From assembly GCA_964584165.1 (NCBI GenBank), contig CAZOYW010000021.1:1-50820 (forward strand): DNA of 50,820 bases, written 5' to 3'. A program made the position numbers and the translations under genes. The stretch's first letter is position 1. Each line of letters opens with the position of its first letter. This DNA is from CAZKCI01 sp964584165 (GTDB taxonomy: Bacteria; Auribacterota; Erginobacteria; Erginobacterales; CAZKCI01). Shown piece by piece: positions 1-8,983 of this stretch. The notes below the pieces were generated by a model. The model saw nothing but the letters and a program-made list of their open reading frames with translations, was not told the origin of the DNA and did no database searches.

Positions 1-1460
1 TCCGTGAGACGGCCCAGGAACTCGGGGAGGTCGAGGCCGACCTGCTTGGCGAGCTCGTGCATGGGGGGAAGGGCGCCCATCAGCTTCTTTCCGAGGTTGG
101 ACATCCCGCCCGCCTCCCCGCCGCCGTCCCAGACGACGATCTTCTGGAGGGGGAGGTCCTGGATCGCCTGGGCCTGGATGCGGGCGATCTCGACCAGCTT
201 CTCGATCAGGAGAAGCGAGGCCGCCACCTGGGGCTCGCCCGCCGACTGGACGAGGTGGCGGTACCCCTCGGCCTTGCCGTCGAGGACGGCCTGCTGCCCC
301 TTCCCCTCCGCGGTCATCTTGGCGAGCAAGGCGTCGGCCTGGCCCTTGGCGATCAGGACCGCCTGGTCGCGCGCCGCCTCCGACTCGATGATCAGGCGCT
401 TCCGGGCCGCGTCGGCGGGGACGACCACCTCGGCGTTCAAGCGCGACTGCTCGCGCAGGGCTTTCGCGTCCTCGGCCTTCTTCTCCGCCGTCTCCTGGGC
501 GACCCGGATCGCCCCGTTCGCTTCCCGGGCGGCGGACTCGCCGCGGTTGCGGGCCTCCTCCTCGGCCACCTTCTGGTTGGCGTGATAGGAGGCCTTGTTG
601 GCGTTGGCCGCGGTCTCCGCCTGCACCGCCTCGGCGTCGAGCTTGGCCACCTGCTGGCGCTTCGAGCGGTCGGCGGTCGCCTCCCCGACCTGGGCGTCGG
701 CCATCGCCGCCGCCACCAGCTGCCGCTTCTTCTTCTGGGCCGTGGCCTCCCCGATCTCGGCGTCGGCGGTCGCCGCGGCCACCGCCACCCGCTGGTCGCG
801 CTGGCGCTCGGCCACCCCCATCTGGCCGAGCTTGTCCTGCTCGGCGACGTCGATGTTGGCCTGGTTGACCGCCTCGGCGGCGGCCTTGCGCCCGATCGCC
901 TTGATGTAGCCCGACTCGTCGTCCAGGTCGCGGATATTGACGTTGATCACGGCCAAGCCGACCTTCTCCAGCTCCACCGCCACCGCCTCGTTGACCTTGG
1001 CCATGAAGGCCTGGCGGTCGCGGTTGATGTCCTCGATCTTCATCGTGGCGATGACCGCGCGCATCTGCCCGATGATGATGTCCTGGGCCAGGGTCTGGAT
1101 CTGCTGGGAGGACAATCCGAGGAGGCGGATGGCGGCGTTCTGCATGATCCCGGGCTGGTTGGAGACCGCCGCGGTGACCGTGGTCGGCACGCTGACCCGG
1201 ATGTTCTCCTGGGAGAGGGCGTTGGAGAGGTCGATGGGGACGACGAAGGGCTCCAGGTCCAGGTAGTCGTAGGACTGGATCAGGGGCCAGATGAAGGCGG
1301 CCCCGCCGTGGATGCAGCGCGAGGCGCCGCCGGCGGTCTTCCCGTAGATGACCAGGATCTTGTTGGAGGGGCAGCGCTTGTAGCGCCTCAGGATCGTGGT
1401 GAGGATGACGATCACGATCAGCGCGAAAACGACGATCATGAACAGCCCGGCTGAATCCAT
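1..1460 (-). CDS. Flotillin-like protein (SPFH family), 3' end cut by window edge
   Basis: Membrane scaffold of the flotillin/FloT (YuaG) type, thought in other bacteria to organise ordered membrane domains. The frame opens with ATG at 1460 and stays open to base 1, giving 486 residues, close to the usual ~500, so only the last few residues are missing. Visible: an N-terminal hydrophobic segment (residues ~5-20), an SPFH region to about residue 190, then a long Ala/Glu/Gln-rich coiled-coil (~190-385) typical of flotillins, and a C-terminal tail that reads LPEFLGRLT at the edge. It lies 85 bp downstream of an NfeD-like gene on the same strand, the classic flotillin partner arrangement (known from yuaF-yuaG). 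The long Ala/Glu region and length argue against a short prohibitin or stomatin. The family is confident; the cellular role is inferred. Confidence 0.9.
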   Translation of the reverse strand, partial: MDSAGLFMIVVFALIVIVILTTILRRYKRCPSNKILVIYGKTAGGASRCIHGGAAFIWPLIQSYDYLDLEPFVVPIDLSNALSQENIRVSVPTTVTAAVSNQPGIMQNAAIRLLGLSSQQIQTLAQDIIIGQMRAVIATMKIEDINRDRQAFMAKVNEAVAVELEKVGLAVINVNIRDLDDESGYIKAIGRKAAAEAVNQANIDVAEQDKLGQMGVAERQRDQRVAVAAATADAEIGEATAQKKKRQLVAAAMADAQVGEATADRSKRQQVAKLDAEAVQAETAANANKASYHANQKVAEEEARNRGESAAREANGAIRVAQETAEKKAEDAKALREQSRLNAEVVVPADAARKRLIIESEAARDQAVLIAKGQADALLAKMTAEGKGQQAVLDGKAEGYRHLVQSAGEPQVAASLLLIEKLVEIARIQAQAIQDLPLQKIVVWDGGGEAGGMSNLGKKLMGALPPMHELAKQVGLDLPEFLGRLT

Positions 1461-1545
1461 GGCATTCTCCTTATGGCTGGAGGACGGGAAGGCGAATCAA
1501 TCCGATCCGGGAATTCAGTCCCGAGCCGAAGGCCGGACGGATGGG

Positions 1546-2145
1546 CTACTCCGGCGCGACCTCGATGAGGTTGGGGGGGAGCGCCCGGACGACCCGGACC
1601 GCCGTCCCCGCCTTGAGCGCGGCCCCGGCGGCGGCGCGGGCGCGCAAGACCATCATCGCCCCCCCGCAGAGAACGCGGACCTCTCCCTGCCCCTCCCGGG
1701 GGATGTCGAGGTAGACGGTGCCGGAGGCGCCCACGCAGGATTCGATTCGGATGTTCCCGGTCTCGGCCAGGCGGGCGAGGAAGTGCATGAGGAGGGCGAC
1801 GACCACGAGACCGGCGATCCCCCAGCCCAGCGCGCAGCCCAACGCCCGGGGGGTAGACCTCCCGTGCGAGAGGTAGAGCGCTCCCGCCCAGGAGAAGAGG
1901 GTGAAGAAGGCGAGCAGGGACCGGACGGAGAGGAGCTTGAAGGCGAGCATCGTCTGGTCGGCGTCCTCCGGGGCGTGGTGAACCCCGGAGTCGTCCACGC
2001 CGGAGTCCAGGTCATGGTCGGCGGCCAGCCCGATCAAGGACATGACGAGCTGCCAGAGGAAAAGGACGCTGAAGAAGACGGCGCCGCCGTAGAAGTACTG
2101 GGCGAGGGGGGCGAGACCTGACCACCATCCGTTCAAGGCTGCCAC
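1546..2145 (-). CDS. NfeD/YuaF-like membrane protein with C-terminal OB-fold
   Basis: A 199-residue integral membrane protein. The GTG start at 2145 is preceded by a strong GGAGGAGGTGA ribosome site. Three hydrophobic segments are visible (about residues 17-40, 68-93 and 102-125), followed by a beta-rich domain (~130-199, with GTVYLDIPREGQGEV and ending near PPNLIEVAPE) that fits the NfeD/YuaF OB-fold. The family is known to sit next to flotillin/SPFH genes and probably stabilises the flotillin assembly, and here it is the first gene of that pair. It lacks the ClpP-like serine protease domain of long NfeD proteins, so it is a short form. The gene runs divergently from the DUF362 gene at 2330, with about 185 bp between them to hold both promoters. 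I saw no convincing promoter hexamers there. Confidence 0.82.
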   Translation of the reverse strand: MAALNGWWSGLAPLAQYFYGGAVFFSVLFLWQLVMSLIGLAADHDLDSGVDDSGVHHAPEDADQTMLAFKLLSVRSLLAFFTLFSWAGALYLSHGRSTPRALGCALGWGIAGLVVVALLMHFLARLAETGNIRIESCVGASGTVYLDIPREGQGEVRVLCGGAMMVLRARAAAGAALKAGTAVRVVRALPPNLIEVAPE

Positions 2146-2329
2146 GAGTCACCTCCTCCCGCCGGGCGAGAGGGCTTAGGGAAACGATTGTCTTCCCGGC
2201 CAAGCGCCGACGGCTCCTTTAACTGTAAGAATATCAGATTAGCCGCCTCCGGGTCAAAATGTTTTGCGCCTTCGCTCCCCCGCGGCCCGGGCCGTTTACA
2301 CCGTCTCCCTTTCCTGATAGCCTCCAGGC

Positions 2330-3487
2330 GTGAAAACGGTTTCGATCGAACGCTGCCCGGATTACTCTCGCCCCGCCCTGCGCGCGGCCCTGGAGAAAGC
2401 CCTGGGAAGGATCGGGGGGATCGAGAAGTTCGTCCGCCCCGGCCAGACCGTCCTCCTCAAGCCCAACCTCCTCCGCCGGGAGCCGCCGGAGACGGCGGTG
2501 GTCACCCATCCCGAGTTCGTGCGGGCGCTATCCGAGATGGTCAGGGCGGCGGGAGGCAAACCCCTGATCGGCGACAGCCCGGGGGCCGCGCTCCCCCACA
2601 CCCGTGGCACGCTCCTCTCCCTCTACCGGGCCTGCGGGCTCCTGCAGGTGGCGGAGGAGACCGGCGCGGAGCTGCTGCTCGACACCGCCCACGAGATCGT
2701 CGCCTGCCCCACGGGGCGCATGGTGAAGAGGTTGGAGCTGCTGAGCCCCGCCGTCGCGGCCGACGTCATCCTGAACCTCCCCAAGCTCAAGACCCACGTC
2801 TACACCCGGATCACCGGGGCGGTGAAGAACCTCTTCGGCCTGGTCCCGGGACTCCTCAAGCCCGCCTACCACGCCAAGCTCGGAGACCTCGGCCGCTTCT
2901 CCGCCATGCTGGTCGACGTCATGGAAGCGGCCGACGCCGACCTCTCGATCGTGGACGGGATCTGGGCGATGGAGGGAGACGGGCCGGGGGCGGGGAGAAG
3001 GCGGGACTTGGGCCTGATCGCCGCCGGGGAGTCGCCGGCGGCGGTGGACGCGGTCCTCGGAAGGATCCTGGGGATCGATCCCCTCTCCGTCCCCACCACC
3101 GCCGAGTGCGCCGCCCGGGGTCTGATCCGGCGCGACCTTAAGGACGTCGAGACCGTCGGCCAAAACGAGGCGGACGCCCGGGCGGCGGGGTTCTCCGTCC
3201 CCGCCTGCGACGGGACCGCCGCCGCCTTCGCCCGCTTCCCCTTCTGGCTCAAGCCCGCCCTTCCCGCCGCCAAGTGGCTCCTCACCACGCGCCCGGCGGT
3301 GGCGGCTTCGTCCTGCGTCGGCTGCGGCGACTGCGCCCGGGCCTGCCCGGTGCAGGCGATCCGCCTCCGGCGGGGGAGGGCGCGGATCGCCCATCGCAGA
3401 TGCCTCCGCTGCTACTGCTGCCACGAAACCTGCCCGCGGGGGGCGATCGCCCTGAAGCGGCCGCTTTTCCAGAGGATCGTCGTCTGA
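2330..3487 (+). CDS. DUF362 domain protein with C-terminal 4Fe-4S ferredoxin domain
   Basis: A 385-residue protein starting with GTG at 2330. Residues ~1-300 match the DUF362 pattern (early LLKPNLL, then NLPKLKTHVYTRITGAVKN, then DGIWAMEGDGP). The C-terminus carries two ferredoxin motifs, C329-x2-C332-x2-C335-x3-C339 and C358-x2-C361-x2-C364-x3-C368, so two 4Fe-4S clusters are expected. The DUF362 family is widespread in anaerobes and its reaction is not established; an electron-transfer role is only inferred from the clusters. No signal peptide is seen, so it is probably cytoplasmic. It appears monocistronic: divergent from the NfeD gene and convergent with the receiver gene that ends at 3546. 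The weak ribosome site leaves the exact start uncertain. Confidence 0.87.
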   Translation: MKTVSIERCPDYSRPALRAALEKALGRIGGIEKFVRPGQTVLLKPNLLRREPPETAVVTHPEFVRALSEMVRAAGGKPLIGDSPGAALPHTRGTLLSLYRACGLLQVAEETGAELLLDTAHEIVACPTGRMVKRLELLSPAVAADVILNLPKLKTHVYTRITGAVKNLFGLVPGLLKPAYHAKLGDLGRFSAMLVDVMEAADADLSIVDGIWAMEGDGPGAGRRRDLGLIAAGESPAAVDAVLGRILGIDPLSVPTTAECAARGLIRRDLKDVETVGQNEADARAAGFSVPACDGTAAAFARFPFWLKPALPAAKWLLTTRPAVAASSCVGCGDCARACPVQAIRLRRGRARIAHRRCLRCYCCHETCPRGAIALKRPLFQRIVV

Positions 3488-3545
3488 GCGGAGACGGCCC
3501 GGCCGGGACGGTACGAGAAAGCCGCGCGGGGGGAGGGCGCGCCCG

Positions 3546-3941
3546 TCAGCCGCCGCCTTCGGGAGACGATCCCGGCGCCAGAGCCCGCTCGATCAGGGGC
3601 ATCAGCTCGGGCAGGTCGAAAGGCTTCTCGACGCAGGCGAAGAACCCGACCTTCTGCGCCCGCTCCAGCAGGTGCCGGGTTTGGTCCCAGTATCCGGTCA
3701 TCAGGATGAAACGGGCAGCGGGCTGGAGGACCTTCATCCTCTCCAGGGCTTCCACGCCGTCCATCTCCGGCATCCGGATGTCGAGGAAGATCAGGTCGTA
3801 GGCCGCTCCGGCGGCGAGCGCGAGCGCCTGGAAGGCGTTGGGGGAGACGGTGACCGCATAGCCCTGCTCGGCCAGGTAGTCGGCGAAAACCTCTCCGATC
3901 AGGGGCTCGTCGTCGACCACTAGGATGTTGGCGCGGGCCAT
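3546..3941 (-). CDS. Single-domain response regulator (REC only)
   Basis: A 131-residue stand-alone receiver. It has the acidic pair (VVDDEP), phospho-acceptor D54 in FLDIRMPEMDG, the Thr switch in ILMTGY, and the Lys in VEKPFDLPEL. There is no output domain, so it should act by protein contact or as a phosphorelay intermediate. I place the start at ATG 3941 (GGAGA just upstream). An in-frame TTG at 3965 would overlap the kinase stop by TTGA and add eight residues without matching the family. It is the last gene of the operon XRE-cupin, XRE-cupin, REC-kinase, REC, so the upstream kinase is the obvious phosphodonor (inferred). Confidence 0.88.
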   Translation of the reverse strand: MARANILVVDDEPLIGEVFADYLAEQGYAVTVSPNAFQALALAAGAAYDLIFLDIRMPEMDGVEALERMKVLQPAARFILMTGYWDQTRHLLERAQKVGFFACVEKPFDLPELMPLIERALAPGSSPEGGG

Positions 3942-3961
3942 ATTCTCCGGCGGAAGGCGCC

Positions 3962-5116
<1,155 letters not shown>

Positions 5117-5686
5117 CTATTTGTGGAAGCGGGCGGGATAGACGAAGACCGCGAGCTCGGCGGGGCGCTTGCCGAGCACGGTGTAGGAATGCTCCTCCCG
5201 GGTGGAGAAGTAGACGCTGTCGCCGGGGCGCAGGGCGTAGGTCTCCGAGCTCAAGACGAACTCGATCATCCCCCGGAGGACGAGGACGCAGGCCTGGCCC
5301 TTCTGGCGGGGGAGCTTGACCGTGACCCCGGGGCGGGAGACGGCCGAGAAGGCCTCGAAAGAGGGGTCGCGGTACTTGATGTTGGCGTAGGGGCGGCTTT
5401 GCACCCGGCCCTCGAAGAGGGAGCCGGCGGCGCGGTCGCGACCCTTGAGGACGCGGCTCTTCTCGTCGGTTATCTGGTCCTTCCGGAAGAAGAAGGAGAT
5501 ATCGAGGCCGAAGAAGGCGGCGAGCTCGTAGAGCGTCTCCAGGGCCGGGTAGCAGAGGTTCCGCTCCAGGCGGGAGATGTAGCTCGGGGTGAGCTTCATC
5601 CGGTCGGCCAGCTTCTGCAGGGTGAGCTTCCTCTCCTTCCGGAGCCGCTTGATCTTGCCGCCGAGGTCCACGGTGACGATGGTCAT
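5117..5686 (-). CDS. XRE-family regulator with C-terminal cupin domain (second paralogue)
   Basis: A 189-residue transcription factor with an N-terminal helix-turn-helix (~8-60, with LADRMKLTPSYISRLERN) and a C-terminal cupin fold (~115-185, with VLRGMIEFVL and LRPGDSVYFSTREEHSY). In this family the cupin senses a small ligand and the HTH binds operator DNA (known). It is the same length as the neighbouring gene 5697-6266 and clearly its paralogue, with the sequence SYISRLERNLC identical in both, so the pair arose by tandem duplication and may form heterodimers (inferred). The start ATG at 5686 follows AAGGAGGCC. There are 10 nt to the upstream paralogue and none to the downstream kinase, so it belongs to the same operon. 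Confidence 0.9.
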   Translation of the reverse strand: MTIVTVDLGGKIKRLRKERKLTLQKLADRMKLTPSYISRLERNLCYPALETLYELAAFFGLDISFFFRKDQITDEKSRVLKGRDRAAGSLFEGRVQSRPYANIKYRDPSFEAFSAVSRPGVTVKLPRQKGQACVLVLRGMIEFVLSSETYALRPGDSVYFSTREEHSYTVLGKRPAELAVFVYPARFHK

Positions 5687-5696
5687 GAAGGCCTCC

Positions 5697-6266
5697 TTAC
5701 TTGAAATAGACGGGCGGGTAGAGGACGGAGATGTAGGAGGCGTCCTTCCGGCCCAGGTTGGTGATCTTGCGGTGCTGCTCGGTGGTGTAGTAGATGCTGT
5801 CGCCCTTGTTCAGGCGGTAGCGCTCCTGGCCGAGGACCAGGGAGATCTTCCCCTCCTGCAGGATGAGCAGGCATTCGCCCGGGCGGGTGGGGAAGACCGC
5901 TTCGCCCCCCTTCTTCAGGGTGACCCGGGTCACTTCCAGGACCGGCCGCTTGAAGAGGGTGTGGGCCAGGGGTTTCATCCGGATGTTCCCCCCGTGGGTG
6001 ATCACCTCGACCTGGTCGGCCGGGGTGAGGACCCGCTTCGGCCGCGACTCGACCACCCGCCGCTCGAAGAAGGTGGCGATGTCGACGTCGAAGATATTGG
6101 CGAAGGACTGCAGGGAGGGGAGCGAGGGGCGGCAGAGGTTCCGCTCCAGGCGGGAGATGTAGCTGGCCGTCATCTTGAGCTTCTTCGCCAGCCCTTGGAG
6201 AGTGAGCTGCCGCGTTTTTCTCAAGGCCCTTAGTTTTCCACCTATGTCATGCTCGAGCAGAACCAT
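5697..6266 (-). CDS. XRE-family regulator with C-terminal cupin domain (first paralogue, operon leader)
   Basis: A 189-residue HTH-cupin regulator and the promoter-proximal gene of the operon. The HTH (~8-60) contains LAKKLKMTASYISRLERN and the cupin (~115-185) contains LILQEGKISLVL and LNKGDSIYYTTEQHRKI. The start ATG at 6266 is preceded by a strong AGGAGGAGG site. Upstream lies a perfect sigma-70 consensus promoter and a GTGAT/ATCAC dyad covering the start of transcription, so autoregulation is likely (inferred). Together with its paralogue and the kinase/receiver pair it makes a compact four-gene sensory unit. The cupin ligand cannot be predicted; relatives respond to small metabolites. 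Confidence 0.9.
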   Translation of the reverse strand: MVLLEHDIGGKLRALRKTRQLTLQGLAKKLKMTASYISRLERNLCRPSLPSLQSFANIFDVDIATFFERRVVESRPKRVLTPADQVEVITHGGNIRMKPLAHTLFKRPVLEVTRVTLKKGGEAVFPTRPGECLLILQEGKISLVLGQERYRLNKGDSIYYTTEQHRKITNLGRKDASYISVLYPPVYFK

Positions 6267-6282
6267 AGCCTCCTCCTGGTTG

Positions 6283-6309
6283 GTGATTAGTTAATTTTTA
6301 TTATATCAC
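6283..6309. promoter_or_regulatory. Dyad GTGAT-N17-ATCAC over the XRE-cupin operon start (candidate operator)
   Basis: Five-base inverted half-sites GTGAT (6283-6287) and ATCAC (6305-6309) flank an A/T-rich stretch covering the -10 box and the predicted transcription start. The position suits repression by the encoded XRE regulators. The half-sites are short, so this is a suggestion. Confidence 0.35.
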
Positions 6310-6328
6310 GCTCCGGGGGCGCTGTCAA
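6300..6328 (-). promoter_or_regulatory. Sigma-70 promoter, perfect consensus, XRE-cupin operon
   Basis: On the minus strand TTGACA (6328-6323), a 17-bp spacer (6322-6306) and TATAAT (6305-6300) match the housekeeping consensus at every position and at the ideal spacing. The predicted start lies near 6293, about 27 nt before the ATG at 6266. Such a strong core promoter normally needs a repressor, which fits regulators being encoded first in the operon. Confidence 0.8.
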
Positions 6329-6461
6329 TCGCCGATGCCGGATTTTGATTGATGGGCGATGAAGCAAAGGATAAATATATACAAATATACTGAAATATGT
6401 TAACTAATATTCAAAAGGCATCTTTCGGACGGATAGTAAAAAACGGAAAACGGGAGGGGGG

Positions 6462-7196
6462 TCAGGGGCGCAAACCCTTGCGCAGGGAGACCAGGGAGAG
6501 GTACTTTCCGGGGCACTTGGTGTGAGCCCCCTTGACCTCGCGGTGGCCGATCACCCGCGAGCGGGGAATCCGGTACTTGCCCTGGAGATAGCGGATGAGA
6601 CCGGTGAGCGCCTGTTTCTGCCGGGCGCTGGGAGGCGCCAGGTCCAGGTTTCCCACCAGGCAGATCCCGATCCCGACCTCGTTCATCTGCTCGGACTGGA
6701 CGTGGCCGCCGGGCTGCTGGAGGAGCCAGCGCGAGCCGGGCTGCACCGTCCCGTCGCCCGAACCGCGCCCGTTCCCGATCAGGAAGTGATAGGCCATCCC
6801 CCGCTCCATGTGGCGGACCTTGCGGTGGAAGTAATCGAAGCGGAAGGCGTTTCCGCTCGAGGTGGCGCTGTGGTGAACAACGATATACTTCCAAGTCCGC
6901 GCCTTCACCCCGCGCTTGATCGCGCAGAGGCGGGCGTAGTAGGCGGAATCCCCCGGGGGGAGGGAGAGCTCCTGGCCGACCCGGATCACCGCCGAGTCGG
7001 AGAGGTCGTTGGCTTGCTTCAGATCCTCCACGCTGACGCCGCAGGAGCGGGCGATCGACCAAAGGCTGTCCCCTTTCTTCACCCGGTAGGTCTCCGCCCC
7101 ACCGGCGGCGGACGGGGGGGTGGCGGCCGGAGCGGGCCACGGAAGGCAGAGGAAACCAACGATCAGGATCCAGGTTTTTCTCGTCTCGATCGCCAT
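6462..7196 (-). CDS. Secreted LysM / N-acetylmuramoyl-L-alanine amidase (Amidase_2/PGRP type)
   Basis: Peptidoglycan hydrolase expected to cut the amide bond between MurNAc and L-alanine. With ATG at 7196 it has 244 residues: a signal peptide (WILIVGFLCLPWPAPAA), one LysM domain (~35-80, with YRVKKGDSLWSIARSCGVS), then an Amidase_2/PGRP domain (~95-240). Candidate zinc ligands are His in VVHHSATS, His in VIGHREVKGAHTKCP and the Cys of that motif. The open frame extends upstream to 7331 without family similarity, and a GTG nine bases before the ATG is a possible alternative start. LysM binds glycan and holds the enzyme at the wall (known). The gene is divergent from the dehydrogenase at 7355. 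Confidence 0.87.
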   Translation of the reverse strand: MAIETRKTWILIVGFLCLPWPAPAATPPSAAGGAETYRVKKGDSLWSIARSCGVSVEDLKQANDLSDSAVIRVGQELSLPPGDSAYYARLCAIKRGVKARTWKYIVVHHSATSSGNAFRFDYFHRKVRHMERGMAYHFLIGNGRGSGDGTVQPGSRWLLQQPGGHVQSEQMNEVGIGICLVGNLDLAPPSARQKQALTGLIRYLQGKYRIPRSRVIGHREVKGAHTKCPGKYLSLVSLRKGLRP

Positions 7197-7354
7197 CCTT
7201 CCGAACACGCCGGCGGGGGAAACGTTCCCGCGCCGGCGCCCTCCCCGGCGATCTCCCGGCACGAATCGGGGAAACCGCTGGCATCCGCAAATAATTCGGA
7301 ATAGGATGCTTGGGTTGCCATTCCGTGTCAACCGTTTATTAATATAAATCGCCC

Positions 7355-8416
7355 GTGCGCACAGGCGCGAAAACGCCGAAGGTATTCGTCTCCCGGCCTA
7401 TCCCGGAGGCGGCCATTTCGGCCTTGCGGCGGGCGGGGCTGGCGGTGGCGGTCAACCCCTCTGACCGCGTCCTCTCCCCGGCGGAGCTCGCCCGCTTCTG
7501 CCGAGAAAAGGACGGCCTCCTCGCCCTCCTGACCGACCGGATCGACCGCCGCTTCCTCGAAGCCGTCCCTACCCTCCGGGGGATCGCCCTGATGGCGGTC
7601 GGCCACGACAACGCTGACCTCGCGGCGGCGACCGCGCGGGGAATCCCGGTCAGCAACACGCCCGGCGTCCTGACCGACGCCGTGGCCGACCTCGCCTGGG
7701 CCCTCCTTCTCGCCGTCGTCCGCCGGCTCCCGGAGGCGGAGAGGTTTCTCCGCCGGGGGCGCTTCCGCTCCTGGGGGCCGCTCCTCTTCCTCGGTGGCGA
7801 CCTGAAGGGGAAAACGCTGGGGATCGTGGGCGCGGGGCGGATCGGCGCGGCGGTGGGAAGGCGGGCGGGAGGGTTCGGCCTGAAGGTGATCTACGCCGAC
7901 CGGCGCCCCAACCCCGCGTTGGAAAAAGAGACCGGGGCGAGGCGCGTCTCCCTCCCGGCCCTCCTGGCGGCGGCGGACTGCGTCACCCTCCACGTCCCGC
8001 TCACGAGCGGGACGCGCCATCTGATCGGCGAGCGCGAGATCCGCCGGATGAAGCGGACGGCCTACCTCGTCAACACCTCCCGCGGGCCGGTGCTGGACGA
8101 GGCGGCGCTGGCGAGGGCGCTCCGGGAAGGGCGGATCGCGGGAGCGGGACTGGACGTCTTCGAGAACGAGCCCCGCGTCCACCCGGCCCTCCGGAGACTC
8201 CCGAACGCCGTTCTCGTCCCCCATATCGGCTCCGCCACGGTGGGGACCCGGACGGGGATGGCGCTGACGGCGGCGGAGAACCTCATCGCCATGATGCGGG
8301 GGGAGAGGGCACCGAACTGTATCAACGCCCAGGTATACAACAAATCAAGGTTACGCGAGGTTACGCAAGGGAAAGGTTACGCAGGGGGAAGGTTACGCAG
8401 GGGGAAGGTTACGTAA
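7355..8416 (+). CDS. D-2-hydroxyacid dehydrogenase with repeat-encoded C-terminal tail
   Basis: NAD(P)-dependent reductase of the glyoxylate/hydroxypyruvate reductase group (2-oxoacid to D-2-hydroxyacid). The GTG start at 7355 leads into KTPKVFVSRPI. Visible are the Rossmann motif GIVGAGRIGAAVG and the catalytic Arg (VNTSRGP), Glu (DVFENEP) and His (VPHIGSAT). The family fold ends near NCINAQVYN. The last ~24 residues and the TAA stop are encoded by the decanucleotide GTTACG array that starts at 8349, so the original stop appears to have been lost when the array arrived (inferred). The substrate cannot be told from sequence. Convergent with the receiver gene ending at 8516; the array fills the whole gap. 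Confidence 0.88.
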   Translation: MRTGAKTPKVFVSRPIPEAAISALRRAGLAVAVNPSDRVLSPAELARFCREKDGLLALLTDRIDRRFLEAVPTLRGIALMAVGHDNADLAAATARGIPVSNTPGVLTDAVADLAWALLLAVVRRLPEAERFLRRGRFRSWGPLLFLGGDLKGKTLGIVGAGRIGAAVGRRAGGFGLKVIYADRRPNPALEKETGARRVSLPALLAAADCVTLHVPLTSGTRHLIGEREIRRMKRTAYLVNTSRGPVLDEAALARALREGRIAGAGLDVFENEPRVHPALRRLPNAVLVPHIGSATVGTRTGMALTAAENLIAMMRGERAPNCINAQVYNKSRLREVTQGKGYAGGRLRRGKVT

Positions 8417-8516
8417 GGGTTACGTAGGGTTACGTAAGGGTTACGCCAAGTTACGGTCGACGCTCGGCGGTAACCTCACGTAACCCCACGTAACTTCACG
8501 TAACCTTGCGTAACTT
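8349..8516. repeat. Decanucleotide GTTACG array, inverted halves, copy 1
   Basis: About nine degenerate copies of GGTTACGTAA-type units (some stretched by GGGGGAA inserts) run to ~8455, then a short spacer (TCGACGCTCGGCG), then five reverse-complement units (GTAACCTCAC type). The two halves can pair as a long imperfect hairpin. The array exactly fills the space between two convergent genes and overlaps both 3' ends: it supplies the tail and stop of the gene at 7355 and touches the stop of the gene at 8881. Sister copies lie at 12289 and 40399. Confidence 0.9.
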
Positions 8517-8881
8517 TATTTTTCCCCTAGCGCCCCCCGGATCTCCGCGAGCAGCGTGGAGGGGGGAAAGGGTTTGGCGAATACCGCGCGGGCGCCGAGA
8601 CGCAGCGCCCGCTGGCGGAGATGGGTGGAGTCGTGGGCGGTCAGGACGACCATGGGGAGTCCGGGGGCGAGCGATCTCGCTTTGCCCAGGACGAGCACCC
8701 CGTCGCCGGAGGGCATCTGGTAGTCAACGACCAGAAAATCCGGCCGGCGCTGGCGCAGGCAATCGAGCGTCTCCGCGCCGGAGCGGGCGGTCATGACCTC
8801 GTAGCCCGCCCGGGTGAACTCCAGGGAGAGGATGCGCAGGATCTCGGGATCATCGTCGGCGAGAAGGATGGTTTTGGCCAT
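8516..8881 (-). CDS. Single-domain response regulator (REC only)
   Basis: A 121-residue stand-alone receiver: acidic residues in LLADDDPEI, phospho-acceptor D53 in VVDYQMPSGDG, Thr in VLTAHD, Lys in FAKPFPPS. There is no output domain. ATG at 8881 follows AAGGAGGGA. It lies about 100 bp downstream of the PAS hybrid kinase (8984-10945) on the same strand and is its likely partner (inferred). Its stop codon at 8516-8518 touches the end of the GTTACG array. Confidence 0.9.
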   Translation of the reverse strand: MAKTILLADDDPEILRILSLEFTRAGYEVMTARSGAETLDCLRQRRPDFLVVDYQMPSGDGVLVLGKARSLAPGLPMVVLTAHDSTHLRQRALRLGARAVFAKPFPPSTLLAEIRGALGEK

Positions 8882-8983
8882 AGTCCCTCCTTAGTCCGGC
8901 GCGCGCGCAATCGCGCGCCGGACCAAGGATACCCGGGGTGGGAAAATTGCGCCAGAGATAAACCGGCCGACCCCCGAGCCTCT

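Noticed and set aside
57..1454. 465-codon plus-strand frame at the window start
   Set aside because: It is a shadow of the flotillin gene, whose minus-strand frame is open to the window edge and shows SPFH features.
8349..8516. CRISPR array
   Set aside because: Units are 10-12 bp, degenerate and inverted in the second half, with no unique 30-40-bp spacers and no cas genes.
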